A DNA stretch of 13,756 nt, from NCBI GenBank assembly GCA_900552425.1, contig URZR01000032.1, forward strand, positions 1 through 13,756, given 5' to 3'. Origin of the DNA: an uncultured Collinsella sp. Lineage in GTDB: Bacteria > Actinomycetota > Coriobacteriia > Coriobacteriales > Coriobacteriaceae. The notes under the pieces were generated by a model that was given only the letters and a program-made list of their open reading frames with translations, did no database searches and was not told the origin of the DNA. Of the stretch, positions 1 through 5,799 are shown in pieces (within the stretch, counting starts at the first letter, position 1; every line of letters begins with the position of its first letter). The position numbers were made by a program, and so were the translations under genes.

Positions 1-1028
1 AGCTGAATATCCCCGGCGGTGACGCAGACGGCGTCATGGCGGGTATCGACTTTATGCGGCAGGTCAACCTGCATGAAAAGAAGACGCTTTCCGGTAAGGT
101 CGTCGTCATCGGCGGCGGCAACATCGGCGCGGACGTTGCGCGCACGGCGGTGCGCTGCGGCGCGGAGAGCGTTGACCTCTACTGCTTAGAGGCTTACGAC
201 GATATGCCGATGGGCGAGGAAGACTGCGGCGAGTGCGAGCGCGACGGCATCACCGTCCACGCCGGCTGGGGCCAGACCGAGATCGTGGTGGAGGACGGCA
301 AGTGCGCGGGCATCAGGTTCCGCAAGTGCACGCGCGTCAAGAACGACGAGGGCCGCTTCGCACCTGAGTTTGACGACAGTGTGAGCGAGCAGGCCGAGTG
401 CGCGAGCGTTCTCTACTGCATCGGCCAGAAGGTCGACTGGCGTGAGCTGCTCACCGGCACCGCTGTTGAGTTCAACCCCAACGGCACGGTCAAGGCAGAC
501 CCCGTCACGTATCAGACGGCGGAAAAGGATATCTTCGTCGGCGGCGACGCTTATACGGGTCAGAAATTTGCCATCGACGCCATCGCCGCCGGACACGAGG
601 CCGCTGTGTCCATCCATCGCTTTGTGCAGCCGGGCTCCACGCTCACCATCGGCCGCAACCAGCGCCGCTACGCCGCGCTCGACCGCGACGATGTCGTGAT
701 CGAGAGCTACGACAACGCGAGCCGCGAGGTTGCCCATGTGGACCGCGAGCGCGAGAAGGCCGCGCCCTTCAGCGAGTACGTCGAGACCTTTACCGAAGAG
801 CAGGTGCGCGCCGAGACCGCTCGCTGCCTGGGCTGCGGTGCCTCGATCGTCGACCCCAACAAGTGCATCGGCTGCGGCCTGTGCACCACCAAGTGCGCGT
901 TTGACGCCATCCATCTGGATCGCGACCGCCCCGAGTGCTCAACGATGGTCAAATACGAGCAAAAGCTCCCAAGCCTCGGCAAGTATGCCCTCAAGCGTGC
1001 TATCAAGATCAAATTCGGGAAGAAGTAA
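1..1028 (+). CDS. FAD/NAD(P)-dependent oxidoreductase with C-terminal 4Fe-4S motif (5' partial)
   Basis: The reading frame is open to the left edge, so the N-terminal part of the gene lies outside the window; the in-frame ATG at 36 is internal. The visible part is the C-terminal half of a glutamate-synthase small-subunit-like flavoprotein. A Rossmann motif IGGGNIGADVA, encoded near 108-140, binds NAD(P)H. The segment DIFVGGDAYTG followed by AIDAIAAGHEAA (about 525-600) is the usual C-terminal FAD-contacting GD motif. Near the C-terminus are an RCLGCG pair and then CIGCGLCTTKC (864-896), a single 4Fe-4S binding motif. Such proteins shuttle electrons between NAD(P)H, FAD and iron-sulfur partners, and in anaerobes often accompany formate dehydrogenases or hydrogenases. 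The downstream hypA fits such a redox locus. The exact partner and substrate cannot be told from this fragment. Confidence 0.85.
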   Translation, partial: LNIPGGDADGVMAGIDFMRQVNLHEKKTLSGKVVVIGGGNIGADVARTAVRCGAESVDLYCLEAYDDMPMGEEDCGECERDGITVHAGWGQTEIVVEDGKCAGIRFRKCTRVKNDEGRFAPEFDDSVSEQAECASVLYCIGQKVDWRELLTGTAVEFNPNGTVKADPVTYQTAEKDIFVGGDAYTGQKFAIDAIAAGHEAAVSIHRFVQPGSTLTIGRNQRRYAALDRDDVVIESYDNASREVAHVDREREKAAPFSEYVETFTEEQVRAETARCLGCGASIVDPNKCIGCGLCTTKCAFDAIHLDRDRPECSTMVKYEQKLPSLGKYALKRAIKIKFGKK

Positions 1029-1061
1029 GAAACGCAACAAGCAGGAGAACGGCGCAGGGAG

Positions 1062-1187
1062 CGGTTGGACAGCGAGCGAGTCCCGGGCGTGGCGAGGTGC
1101 CTTGAAAGAGGAGGGCATAGGGCTTTTGCCCATGCCCGACGATTGAAAGGCAGATCGCCCGTCTGGGGCTCGCGCAGCGTCAAGCCG
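1062..1187 (+). ncRNA. Candidate structured leader or intercistronic RNA upstream of hypA
   Basis: The gap between the oxidoreductase and hypA folds by eye into nested helices read in the plus direction. They are 1062-1070 with 1179-1187 (one mismatch, one G-U), 1076-1083 with 1166-1173 (eight pairs, one G-U), 1084-1089 with 1156-1161 (six perfect pairs), 1098-1103 with 1147-1152 (six perfect pairs), and a terminal hairpin 1113-1123 with 1128-1137 that has a UUUU loop and one bulged A. Asymmetric internal loops between helices include two GAAAG stretches (1104-1108 and 1145-1149). The architecture resembles a riboswitch or other cis-regulatory RNA, but I could not match it to the conserved boxes I know for cobalamin, Moco, FMN, SAM or TPP riboswitches. 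The pairing is seen in the sequence; the function is unknown. Confidence 0.42.
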
Positions 1188-1188
1188 A

Positions 1189-1210
1189 CCGCCGTTCGGT
1201 AGAACGGCGG
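1189..1210 (+). promoter_or_regulatory. Perfect 8-bp hairpin touching the hypA ribosome binding site
   Basis: CCGCCGTT (1189-1196) and AACGGCGG (1203-1210) are perfect complements around a 6-base loop. The helix ends directly before AAGGAA (1211-1216), the likely hypA Shine-Dalgarno. No U-tract follows, so an intrinsic terminator is unlikely. A role in exposing or masking the ribosome binding site, together with the structured RNA just upstream, is an inference. Confidence 0.45.
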
Positions 1211-1222
1211 AAGGAATTAAAA

Positions 1223-1651
1223 GTGCACGAGCTCGGGATTGTTTATCACATCATTCGTGATGTCGAGAATGTGGCGCGCGCCAATGGCGTGAGTCGCGTT
1301 TCGAGCGTGACGCTGCTCCTGGGCGAGGTCTCGGGCGTCGTTCCCGATCTGCTGCTTGATGCTTGGCGCTGGGCGGCAGATAAAAAGCCTATCACGCAGG
1401 GCGCGGAGCTTATTGTGGAGCCTGTCGAGGCCGTGACGCATTGCGAGGCGTGCGGCTGCGACTACGCGACGGTCGAGCACGGCAAGACCTGCCCCCATTG
1501 CGGTAGCGGCGAGACCTATCTGCTGCAGGGCCAGGAGGTCATGATCAAGCAGATCGAGACCCCCGACGAGGACCCGACAGACGCTGCCCCCGACGGCCTA
1601 TCCGATGCCCCCGATGCCGTCGACGCCGCCAACCCCCTCCACATCGCCTAA
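1223..1651 (+). CDS. hypA: Hydrogenase maturation nickel metallochaperone HypA
   Basis: The protein begins MHELGIVYHI, the HypA signature in which the N-terminal Met-His-Glu supplies the nickel ligand His2. A zinc-binding site follows with cysteines at 74, 77, 90 and 93 (HCEAC and TCPHC). HypA delivers nickel, with HypB, to the large subunit of [NiFe]-hydrogenases in the cytosol. The start is a GTG, chosen because the next residues are the invariant His-Glu and because AAGGAA lies 6 bases upstream. The core ends near residue 112. An extra tail of about 30 residues, rich in Asp, Ala and Pro, has no family counterpart I recognise. hypB and the hydrogenase genes are not in this window. A candidate structured RNA precedes the gene and a long inverted repeat begins three bases after its stop. 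Confidence 0.93.
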   Translation: MHELGIVYHIIRDVENVARANGVSRVSSVTLLLGEVSGVVPDLLLDAWRWAADKKPITQGAELIVEPVEAVTHCEACGCDYATVEHGKTCPHCGSGETYLLQGQEVMIKQIETPDEDPTDAAPDGLSDAPDAVDAANPLHIA

Positions 1652-1653
1652 CT

Positions 1654-1709
1654 TAGTCGTTGGGGACGTTCTTAAACGACTAGTCATTAAAGAACGTCCC
1701 TAACGACTA
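1654..1709. repeat. Long inverted repeat (20-bp arms, 16-base loop) after hypA
   Basis: Arms 1654-1673 and 1690-1709 pair over all 20 positions, with one G-U as RNA (G1662 with U1701). The loop contains AACGACTA (1675-1682), an exact copy of the outer end of the 3' arm (1702-1709), so the 5' end of the element (TAGTCGTT, 1654-1661) has two possible pairing partners. No U-run follows, so a classical intrinsic terminator is not supported, although the hairpin could stop transcription weakly or protect an mRNA end. A degenerate match to its 3' half appears at 5304-5321, again right at a stop codon, which suggests a dispersed intergenic repeat. Confidence 0.7.
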
Positions 1710-1751
1710 CTTTGCTAGAGCATATTTCTTACCATTAGTCAAGCACCATCT

Positions 1752-1921
1752 GTTTAAACGAAATAGCCTCAACGCGAGCACATTTGTGTCTGTTTAAAAC
1801 CGGCAATAATGAACAGCGTGCTCAATTCGGTCATGTAAATAGATCAGCTATCAATCCTCAGCAGCAAATCAGCCAAAATACTGGAATGTAATCAGCTTGT
1901 AACAAAACAAGACGTTTAAAC
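1752..1921. promoter_or_regulatory. Three GTTTAAA(C/A) motifs, candidate operators for the man operon
   Basis: The 8-bp palindrome GTTTAAAC occurs at 1752-1759 and 1914-1921, and the near-copy GTTTAAAA at 1792-1799. The first two are exactly 40 bp apart. Both upstream copies share the longer context TCTGTTTAAA or ATCTGTTTAAA. All lie upstream of the TATACT box, fitting sites for a regulator of the PTS genes. No regulator gene is visible in the window, so the binding protein is unknown. In AT-rich DNA some copies could arise by chance. Confidence 0.35.
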
Positions 1922-1972
1922 AAATAATGCTACCTTTTGCAGTTTTTCAAACAATTCTGTTGTATTTGCAGC

Positions 1973-1978
1973 TATACT
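1973..1978 (+). promoter_or_regulatory. Candidate -10 box (TATACT) of the man operon
   Basis: TATACT differs from the -10 consensus at one position and sits 48 bases before the manX ATG, giving a leader of about 40 bases. There is no good TTGACA-like box 16-18 bases upstream, so the promoter may need an activator, or the true promoter may be another one nearby. Confidence 0.35.
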
Positions 1979-2025
1979 TCATAACTGTCGTGTAGGAATT
2001 ACGTAGACAAAAAGGAGGTTATGTG

Positions 2026-3015
2026 ATGGTAAGTATTGTTCTTGCTAGCCATGGTGACTTGGCGGCTGGAATCAAGCAGACGGGCTCGATGGTCTTTGGC
2101 GATCAGCCGTCTGTTGCCGTGGTCTCGCTCGAGCCGAGCATGGGCCCCGACGACTTCCGTGCCAAGGTCGAGGAGGCAATCGCTTCCTTCGAGGACCAGG
2201 AGCAGGTGCTCTTCCTCGTTGATCTGTGGGGCGGCACGCCGTTCAACCAGATCAGCGGGCTCATCGAGGGCCACGATTCCTGGGCTATCGTCACCGGTGT
2301 CAACCTGCCTATGCTCATCGAGGCATATTCGCAGCGCTTTGACGCAAAGAACACTGCACATGCGATCGCAAAACATCTCGTGACTGAGGCTAAGGCCGGC
2401 GTGCGCGTCAAGCCCGAGTCTCTGGAGCCCGAGGAGAAGAAGCCGGCTGCGGCCGCCGCTGCTCCTGCGGGTGCCATTCCTCCGGGAACGGTCATCGGCG
2501 ATGGGCACATCAAGATCGCCCACGTCCGTATCGACACGCGCCTGCTGCATGGTCAGGTGGCCACCACGTGGACCAAGCAGATCAACCCCAACCGCATCAT
2601 CGTGGTCTCCGACGGCGTTGCTCACGACGAGCTCCGCAAGACCATGATCGAGCAGGCTGCCCCTCCGGGAGTCCACGCCAACGTCGTGCCTATCAAGAAG
2701 ATGGCCGAGGTCGTCAAGGACACGCGCTTTGGCGACACCAAGGCGATGCTGCTGTTCGAGAACCCGCAGGATCTGCTCAGGGCCATCGAGGCCGGCGTCG
2801 ACATCAAGGAAGCCAACATCGGTTCCATGGCCCACTCCAAGGGCAAGGTCGTCGTCACTAACGCTGTCGCTATGGGCGATGACGATGTCAAGACCATCGA
2901 GGCTCTCAAGGCCAAGGGCGTCAAGTTCGAGGTCCGCAAGGTTCCTTCGGATTCCTCCGAGGATCTCGACGCCATGTTGAAGAAAGCTAAGGCCGAACTG
3001 GCCGCTCAAGCATAG
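2026..3015 (+). CDS. manX: PTS mannose-family transporter subunit EIIAB (ManX)
   Basis: This is the cytoplasmic phosphotransfer subunit of a mannose-type PTS. The N-terminal EIIA domain (about residues 1-130) carries the phospho-accepting histidine in LASHGDLA (His9) and the conserved WGGTPFN motif. An Ala/Pro/Glu-rich flexible linker (about 130-157) joins it to the EIIB domain, whose active histidine lies in RLLHGQV (His175). Phosphate passes from HPr to EIIA, to EIIB, then to the incoming sugar. The length is close to that of E. coli ManX. I chose ATG 2026 because AGGAGG (2013-2018) is 7 bases from it; the overlapping GTG at 2023 would be only 4 bases away. It is the first gene of manXYZ. 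Mannose, glucose and related hexoses are the usual substrates; the exact one is not shown here. Confidence 0.95.
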   Translation: MVSIVLASHGDLAAGIKQTGSMVFGDQPSVAVVSLEPSMGPDDFRAKVEEAIASFEDQEQVLFLVDLWGGTPFNQISGLIEGHDSWAIVTGVNLPMLIEAYSQRFDAKNTAHAIAKHLVTEAKAGVRVKPESLEPEEKKPAAAAAAPAGAIPPGTVIGDGHIKIAHVRIDTRLLHGQVATTWTKQINPNRIIVVSDGVAHDELRKTMIEQAAPPGVHANVVPIKKMAEVVKDTRFGDTKAMLLFENPQDLLRAIEAGVDIKEANIGSMAHSKGKVVVTNAVAMGDDDVKTIEALKAKGVKFEVRKVPSDSSEDLDAMLKKAKAELAAQA

Positions 3016-3033
3016 TAAAGGAGGGTCCGATAC

Positions 3034-3852
3034 ATGTCTGCAATCACTATTCTGCTTGTTGCGATTGTCGCGTTGCTTGCCGGTATGGAAGGCATTCTGG
3101 ATGAGTTCCAGTTCCATCAGCCGCTCGTGGCATGCACGCTTATCGGTCTCGTAACCGGTCACCTTCAGGAGGGCATCCTCCTGGGCGGTTCGCTCCAGAT
3201 GATGGCCCTTGGCTGGGCTAACGTCGGCGCCGCCGTCGCGCCTGACGCCGCTCTGGCCTCGGTCGCTTCTTCGATCATCATGGTGCTCGCCCTCAATGGT
3301 GGCGCCACCGATTCGGCCAAGGCCGTTACCGCCGCCATCGCCGTCGCCGTCCCGCTGTCGGTCGCCGGTCTGTTCCTGACCATGATCTGCCGTACCCTGG
3401 CTACCGCTATGGTTCACGGCATGGACGCCTGCGCCGAGAAGGGCGACTTCGCCGGCATCGAGCGTTGGCAGTACGCCGGCATCCTCATGCAGGGTGTTCG
3501 TATCGCCATCCCGGCAGTACTTCTGTGCATCATCCCGGCCGAGGCTGTTACCAACGCGCTTAACGCTATGCCCGACTGGCTGTCCGGCGGCATGGCTGTC
3601 GGCGGCGGCATGGTCGCTTCCGTCGGTTACGCCATGGTCATCAACATGATGGCCACCAAGGAGACCTGGCCGTTCTTCATCCTCGGCTTTGTCCTTGCTG
3701 CCATCCCTCAGCTCACGCTGATCGCCCTTGGCCTCATCGGCATCTCCCTTGCCCTCATCTACCTTGGCCTTAAGGATCTGGCCAAGCAGGGTGGCGGCAT
3801 GGGCGGTGGCTCCGGTGACCCGCTCGGCGACATTCTGAACGATTACGAGTAG
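3034..3852 (+). CDS. manY: PTS mannose-family transporter subunit EIIC (ManY)
   Basis: This is the membrane channel component that binds and translocates the sugar together with EIID. Conserved ManY blocks are clear: ILDEFQFHQPLVACTLIG (about residues 21-38) and GWANVGAAVAPDAALAS (60-76), the latter nearly identical to the E. coli protein. Later come RVAIPAV and a GGGM-VGYAMVINMM segment. Most of the protein is hydrophobic, with many membrane segments. The tail is rich in glycine and acidic residues (GGGMGGGSGDPLGD). AAAGGAGGG ends 8 bases before the ATG, and manX stops 18 bases upstream, so the two genes are in one operon. Confidence 0.95.
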   Translation: MSAITILLVAIVALLAGMEGILDEFQFHQPLVACTLIGLVTGHLQEGILLGGSLQMMALGWANVGAAVAPDAALASVASSIIMVLALNGGATDSAKAVTAAIAVAVPLSVAGLFLTMICRTLATAMVHGMDACAEKGDFAGIERWQYAGILMQGVRIAIPAVLLCIIPAEAVTNALNAMPDWLSGGMAVGGGMVASVGYAMVINMMATKETWPFFILGFVLAAIPQLTLIALGLIGISLALIYLGLKDLAKQGGGMGGGSGDPLGDILNDYE

Positions 3853-3868
3853 GAGGGGAGTGATACAT

Positions 3869-4789
3869 ATGGCAGAGAACAAGATTCAGCTCACCAAGGC
3901 TGACCGTAAGAAGGTTTGCTTCCGTCATCAGTTCCTTCAGGGCTCGTGGAACTACGAGCGTATGCAGAACGGCGGCTGGTGCTTCGCAATGATCCCTGCG
4001 ATCAAGAAGCTCTACACCAGCAAGGATGACCAGATTGCCGCTCTTAAGCGCCACCTGGAGTTCTATAACACCCACCCCTATGTTTCCGCCCCCGTCATTG
4101 GCGTTACCCTCGCCCTCGAGGAGGAGCGCGCCAACGGTGCTCCGATTGACGACGTCGCCATTCAGGGCGTCAAGGTCGGTATGATGGGCCCGCTCGCCGG
4201 CGTCGGCGACCCCGCCTTCTGGTTCACCCTTCGCCCGATTCTGGGCGCACTGGGCGCTTCCCTGGCCCTGTCCGGCAGCATCGCCGGTCCGCTGCTGTTC
4301 TTCTTCGCGTGGAACATCATCCGTTACGCCTTCCTGTGGTACACGCAGGAGTTTGGCTACAAGGTCGGCTCCTCCATCGCCAAGGACCTCTCCGGCGGTC
4401 TGATGGGCAAGGTCACCGAGGGTGCTTCCATCCTGGGTATGTTCATCATCGGCGCCCTGGTCGAGCGCTGGGTGTCCATCTCCTTCACCCCGGTCGTCTC
4501 CAAGGTCACGCAGTCCGCTGGCGCCTATATCGACTGGGCCAACCTGCCCGCCGGTTCTGAGGGCATCAAGCAGGCATTGACGATGTACAGCTCTGTCGGT
4601 GCCAACGCACTCGACCCGGTGAAGGTCACCACGCTTCAGGCCAACCTCGATCAGCTCATCCCCGGCCTTGCCGCCGTGTGCCTGACCCTTCTGGTCTGCA
4701 AGCTCCTCAAGAAGAAGGTCAGCCCGATCGTCATCATCCTGGCTCTCTTCGCCGTCGGCATCATCGGTCGCGTCTGCGGCTTCATGTAA
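3869..4789 (+). CDS. manZ: PTS mannose-family transporter subunit EIID (ManZ)
   Basis: This is the second membrane subunit of the mannose-type PTS and partner of ManY. The N-terminal signature FRHQFLQGSWNYERMQNGGW (about residues 18-37), the following FAMIPAIKKLY, and GPLAGVGDPAFWFTLRP (about 107-123) are characteristic of EIID. Hydrophobic segments follow and the protein ends in a membrane helix. The chosen start is ATG 3869, which lies 10 bases after AGGAGGGG (3851-3858). An in-frame GTG at 3860 is only 1 base from that box and can be excluded. The ribosome binding site overlaps the manY stop codon, so translation of the two genes is probably coupled. Confidence 0.95.
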   Translation: MAENKIQLTKADRKKVCFRHQFLQGSWNYERMQNGGWCFAMIPAIKKLYTSKDDQIAALKRHLEFYNTHPYVSAPVIGVTLALEEERANGAPIDDVAIQGVKVGMMGPLAGVGDPAFWFTLRPILGALGASLALSGSIAGPLLFFFAWNIIRYAFLWYTQEFGYKVGSSIAKDLSGGLMGKVTEGASILGMFIIGALVERWVSISFTPVVSKVTQSAGAYIDWANLPAGSEGIKQALTMYSSVGANALDPVKVTTLQANLDQLIPGLAAVCLTLLVCKLLKKKVSPIVIILALFAVGIIGRVCGFM

Positions 4790-4845
4790 GCACGCTTCGG
4801 CTTAAGACCGAGAGTTGCTAGGCAAGGGCTTTTGAGCCATTGAAA

Positions 4846-4890
4846 CGGACCGCACCCGGTGGGTACACTGGATGCGGTCCGATTGTTTTT
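4846..4890 (+). terminator. Intrinsic terminator or attenuator between manZ and manO
   Basis: CGGACCGCA (4846-4854) pairs perfectly with TGCGGTCCG (4873-4881). The 18-base loop region can pair further (ACCCGGT with its downstream part). The stem is followed by ATTGTTTTT, a good U-tract ending at 4890. It should end most manXYZ transcripts. The manO ribosome binding site starts only 4 bases later. Confidence 0.8.
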
Positions 4891-4909
4891 ATTGGAGGGC
4901 GAGGCGCGT

Positions 4910-5308
4910 ATGGCGCAATCTCAGAACAGCACGGTCGATCTGGCAACGCCGGCAACCTGCCTGATGGGGCTTACCAGTCACGGTAACGTGATGGTGGGCA
5001 ATAAGGCGTTTGAGTACTATAACGAGCGCAATCCCGAGGATTATATCCAAATCCCGTGGGACGAGGTCGACTATATTGCCGCCGAGGTTTTGCGCGGCAC
5101 CAAGAAGATTACGCGTTTTGCCATCTTTACCAAAGAGAATGGCCACTTTACGTTTTCGACGCGCAATGACAAGGAAACGCTTCGCGCGGTGCGTAAGTAC
5201 ATTGACGAGGACAAGCTCGTTCGTTCGCCCGACTTTATCGATGTGACGGCCAAGGGCGCCAAGAGCATCCCCTCCGTCATCAAGAACCTTTTCCACAAAG
5301 GCAACTAG
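4910..5308 (+). CDS. manO: DUF956 family protein, mannose-PTS-associated (ManO)
   Basis: This 132-residue soluble protein matches the DUF956 family, which is almost always encoded just after manXYZ in Gram-positive bacteria and has been proposed to modulate the transporter or its operon. Recognisable parts are the N-terminal TCLMGLTSHGNVMVGNKAFE, the central IPWDEVDYIAAEV, and TRFAIFTKENGHFTFSTR. The start is ATG 4910, with GGAGG at 4894-4898 and a second GAGG at 4901-4904. An in-frame GTG at 4859 lies inside the terminator hairpin and is not credible. The space between the terminator U-tract and the gene is too short for a promoter, so manO probably depends on read-through from the man operon. 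Its molecular role is not known with certainty. Confidence 0.88.
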   Translation: MAQSQNSTVDLATPATCLMGLTSHGNVMVGNKAFEYYNERNPEDYIQIPWDEVDYIAAEVLRGTKKITRFAIFTKENGHFTFSTRNDKETLRAVRKYIDEDKLVRSPDFIDVTAKGAKSIPSVIKNLFHKGN

Positions 5309-5331
5309 CCATTAAAGAGCGCCCCCCCTAA
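5304..5331. repeat. Degenerate half-copy of the post-hypA repeat
   Basis: Positions 5304-5321 match 1679-1696 at 16 of 18 bases, and the similarity continues loosely through a C-run to TAA at 5329-5331. The copy overlaps the manO stop codon, as the first element hugs the hypA stop. It lacks the matching inverted arm, so it looks like a decayed or partial member of the same family. Confidence 0.4.
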
Positions 5332-5334
5332 AGT

Positions 5335-5533
5335 GGGACGCGGTTTCCCATGAGGCTCGATCGGGAAAGTGCATCCCGGTTCGAGTGCCGATTGCGGGAT
5401 GTAGTTTCCGGAACGGGCCCGTTTGGGAAACCGTGTCCCGTTTCGAGTCGAAATTCTGGGACACAGTTTCCCAGCGAGGTCCCATGGGGAAAGTCTGACC
5501 CAGAATTTGCCTGGATAGTGGGACGCACTTTCC
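5335..5533. repeat. Array of seven 15-bp units in strictly alternating orientation
   Basis: Units resembling GGGAYRCAGTTTCCC lie at 5335-5349, 5396-5409, 5458-5472 and 5520-5533. Reverse-complement units lie at 5363-5377, 5425-5439 and 5487-5501. Centre-to-centre distances alternate between 28-29 and 33 bp, giving a period of 61-62 bp. Neighbouring units can form hairpins. The third and fourth form one long palindrome centred at 5417.5 whose core AACGGGCCCGTT (5412-5423) is perfect. Another perfect short palindrome, TTTCGAGTCGAAA, spans 5441-5453. Open frames crossing the array are chance effects of the repeat. The layout recalls enterobacterial BIMEs, which are REP units in alternating orientation, but the sequence is different and no RAYT-type transposase is in the window. 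Together with the next ~80 bases this fills the gene-free gap 5309-5613. Confidence 0.75.
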
Positions 5534-5594
5534 GGAGGGCTGTTCCACCGCAACTTCGAAGAGTGGCTACACGCTGCATCACAACGTGTAAATC

Positions 5595-5603
5595 TGCTAC
5601 ACT
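5595..5603 (+). promoter_or_regulatory. Candidate extended -10 promoter of tRNA-Arg
   Basis: TGC-TACACT forms an extended -10 element that would place transcription start near 5610, a few bases before the mature tRNA 5' end. The -35 region is weak (CTGCAT at 5574-5579). Confidence 0.5.
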
Positions 5604-5613
5604 AGTACAACAT

Positions 5614-5689
5614 GCCTCCGTAGCTCAGGGGATAGAGCACCGCTCTCCTAAAGCGGGTGTCGACGGTTCGAATCCGCCCGGGGGCACCA
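5614..5689 (+). tRNA. tRNA-Arg (anticodon CCT)
   Basis: A complete cloverleaf is visible. The acceptor stem is GCCTCCG with CGGGGGC (one G-U). The D stem is GCTC with GAGC. The anticodon stem is CCGCT with AGCGG around the loop CTCCTAA, which gives anticodon CCT at 5647-5649 and reads the AGG arginine codon. The T loop is TTCGAAT, with a T stem carrying one A-C mismatch. The CCA end is encoded (5687-5689). Partial copies of its 3' half lie just downstream. Confidence 0.95.
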
Positions 5690-5698
5690 GAAGATTAT

Positions 5699-5730
5699 AA
5701 CGGCGTCGCGAGAGCGGCGCCGTTTCTGGT
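5699..5730 (+). terminator. Terminator-like hairpin after tRNA-Arg
   Basis: AACGGCG (5699-5705) pairs with CGCCGTT (5718-5724), followed by the moderately U-rich TTCTGGTTT. It begins 9 bases after the tRNA CCA end. ACCAGAA at the tRNA end (5686-5692) can also pair with TTCTGGT (5724-5730), which competes with the base of the stem. Confidence 0.6.
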
Positions 5731-5744
5731 TTGTGGGAGCTGCC

Positions 5745-5770
5745 GACGGATTAGGACCGTCGACACCCGC
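5745..5770 (-). repeat. Inverted partial copy of the tRNA-Arg 3' half
   Basis: Read on the minus strand, this stretch matches tRNA positions 5653-5678 at 23 of 26 bases, and the first 15 (5770-5756) are identical. Its mirror centre with the tRNA is 5711.5, exactly the centre of the terminator hairpin 5699-5724, so tRNA and copy form one large interrupted palindrome. It lacks the 5' half of a tRNA and is not functional. Confidence 0.65.
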
Positions 5771-5799
5771 GTCACCAATTTCCCCGCGGGGGGGGAGTT

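Larger units (their letters stand above)
1710..2025 (+). other. AT-rich non-coding upstream region of the mannose PTS operon
   Basis: This stretch has no plausible gene and is markedly richer in A and T than the flanking coding DNA, as expected for a regulated promoter region. It contains three GTTTAAA motifs (listed separately), a short CACA-TT-TGTG palindrome at 1779-1788, and a 6-bp inverted pair GAGCAC (1776-1781) and GTGCTC (1818-1823). It ends with a TATACT box and a very strong ribosome binding site, AGGAGG at 2013-2018. I saw no clear catabolite-repression box. Confidence 0.6.

Noticed and set aside
186..914. 242-codon minus-strand frame over the oxidoreductase
   Set aside because: It is antisense to a well-supported flavoprotein with Rossmann and 4Fe-4S motifs.
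1062..1187. tRNA-Sec, 4.5S SRP RNA, RNase P RNA, or a cobalamin/Moco riboswitch
   Set aside because: The T-loop TTCGA, the GGAAGGAAGC-type SRP tip, the RNase P conserved core, the B12 box and the Moco GCCACC-type block are not present, although final exclusion needs a covariance search.
1930..1990. Sigma-54 promoter for the mannose PTS operon, as in some Firmicutes
   Set aside because: TTGC occurs, but no GG is found at the required -24 spacing, and actinobacteria generally lack sigma-54.
1999..3882. 627-codon open frame on the minus strand opposite manX and manY
   Set aside because: It is an antisense shadow of GC-rich codon usage. The plus strand encodes clear ManX and ManY with good ribosome binding sites, and the minus frame shows no recognisable domain.
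5335..5533. CRISPR array
   Set aside because: Units are only 15 bp, diverge from each other, alternate in orientation, and the spacers are short and partly palindromic; no cas genes nearby.
5305..5700. Small frames on both strands across the alternating repeat array and tRNA
   Set aside because: Their products merely translate repeat units and part of the tRNA; no start signals or recognisable protein features.
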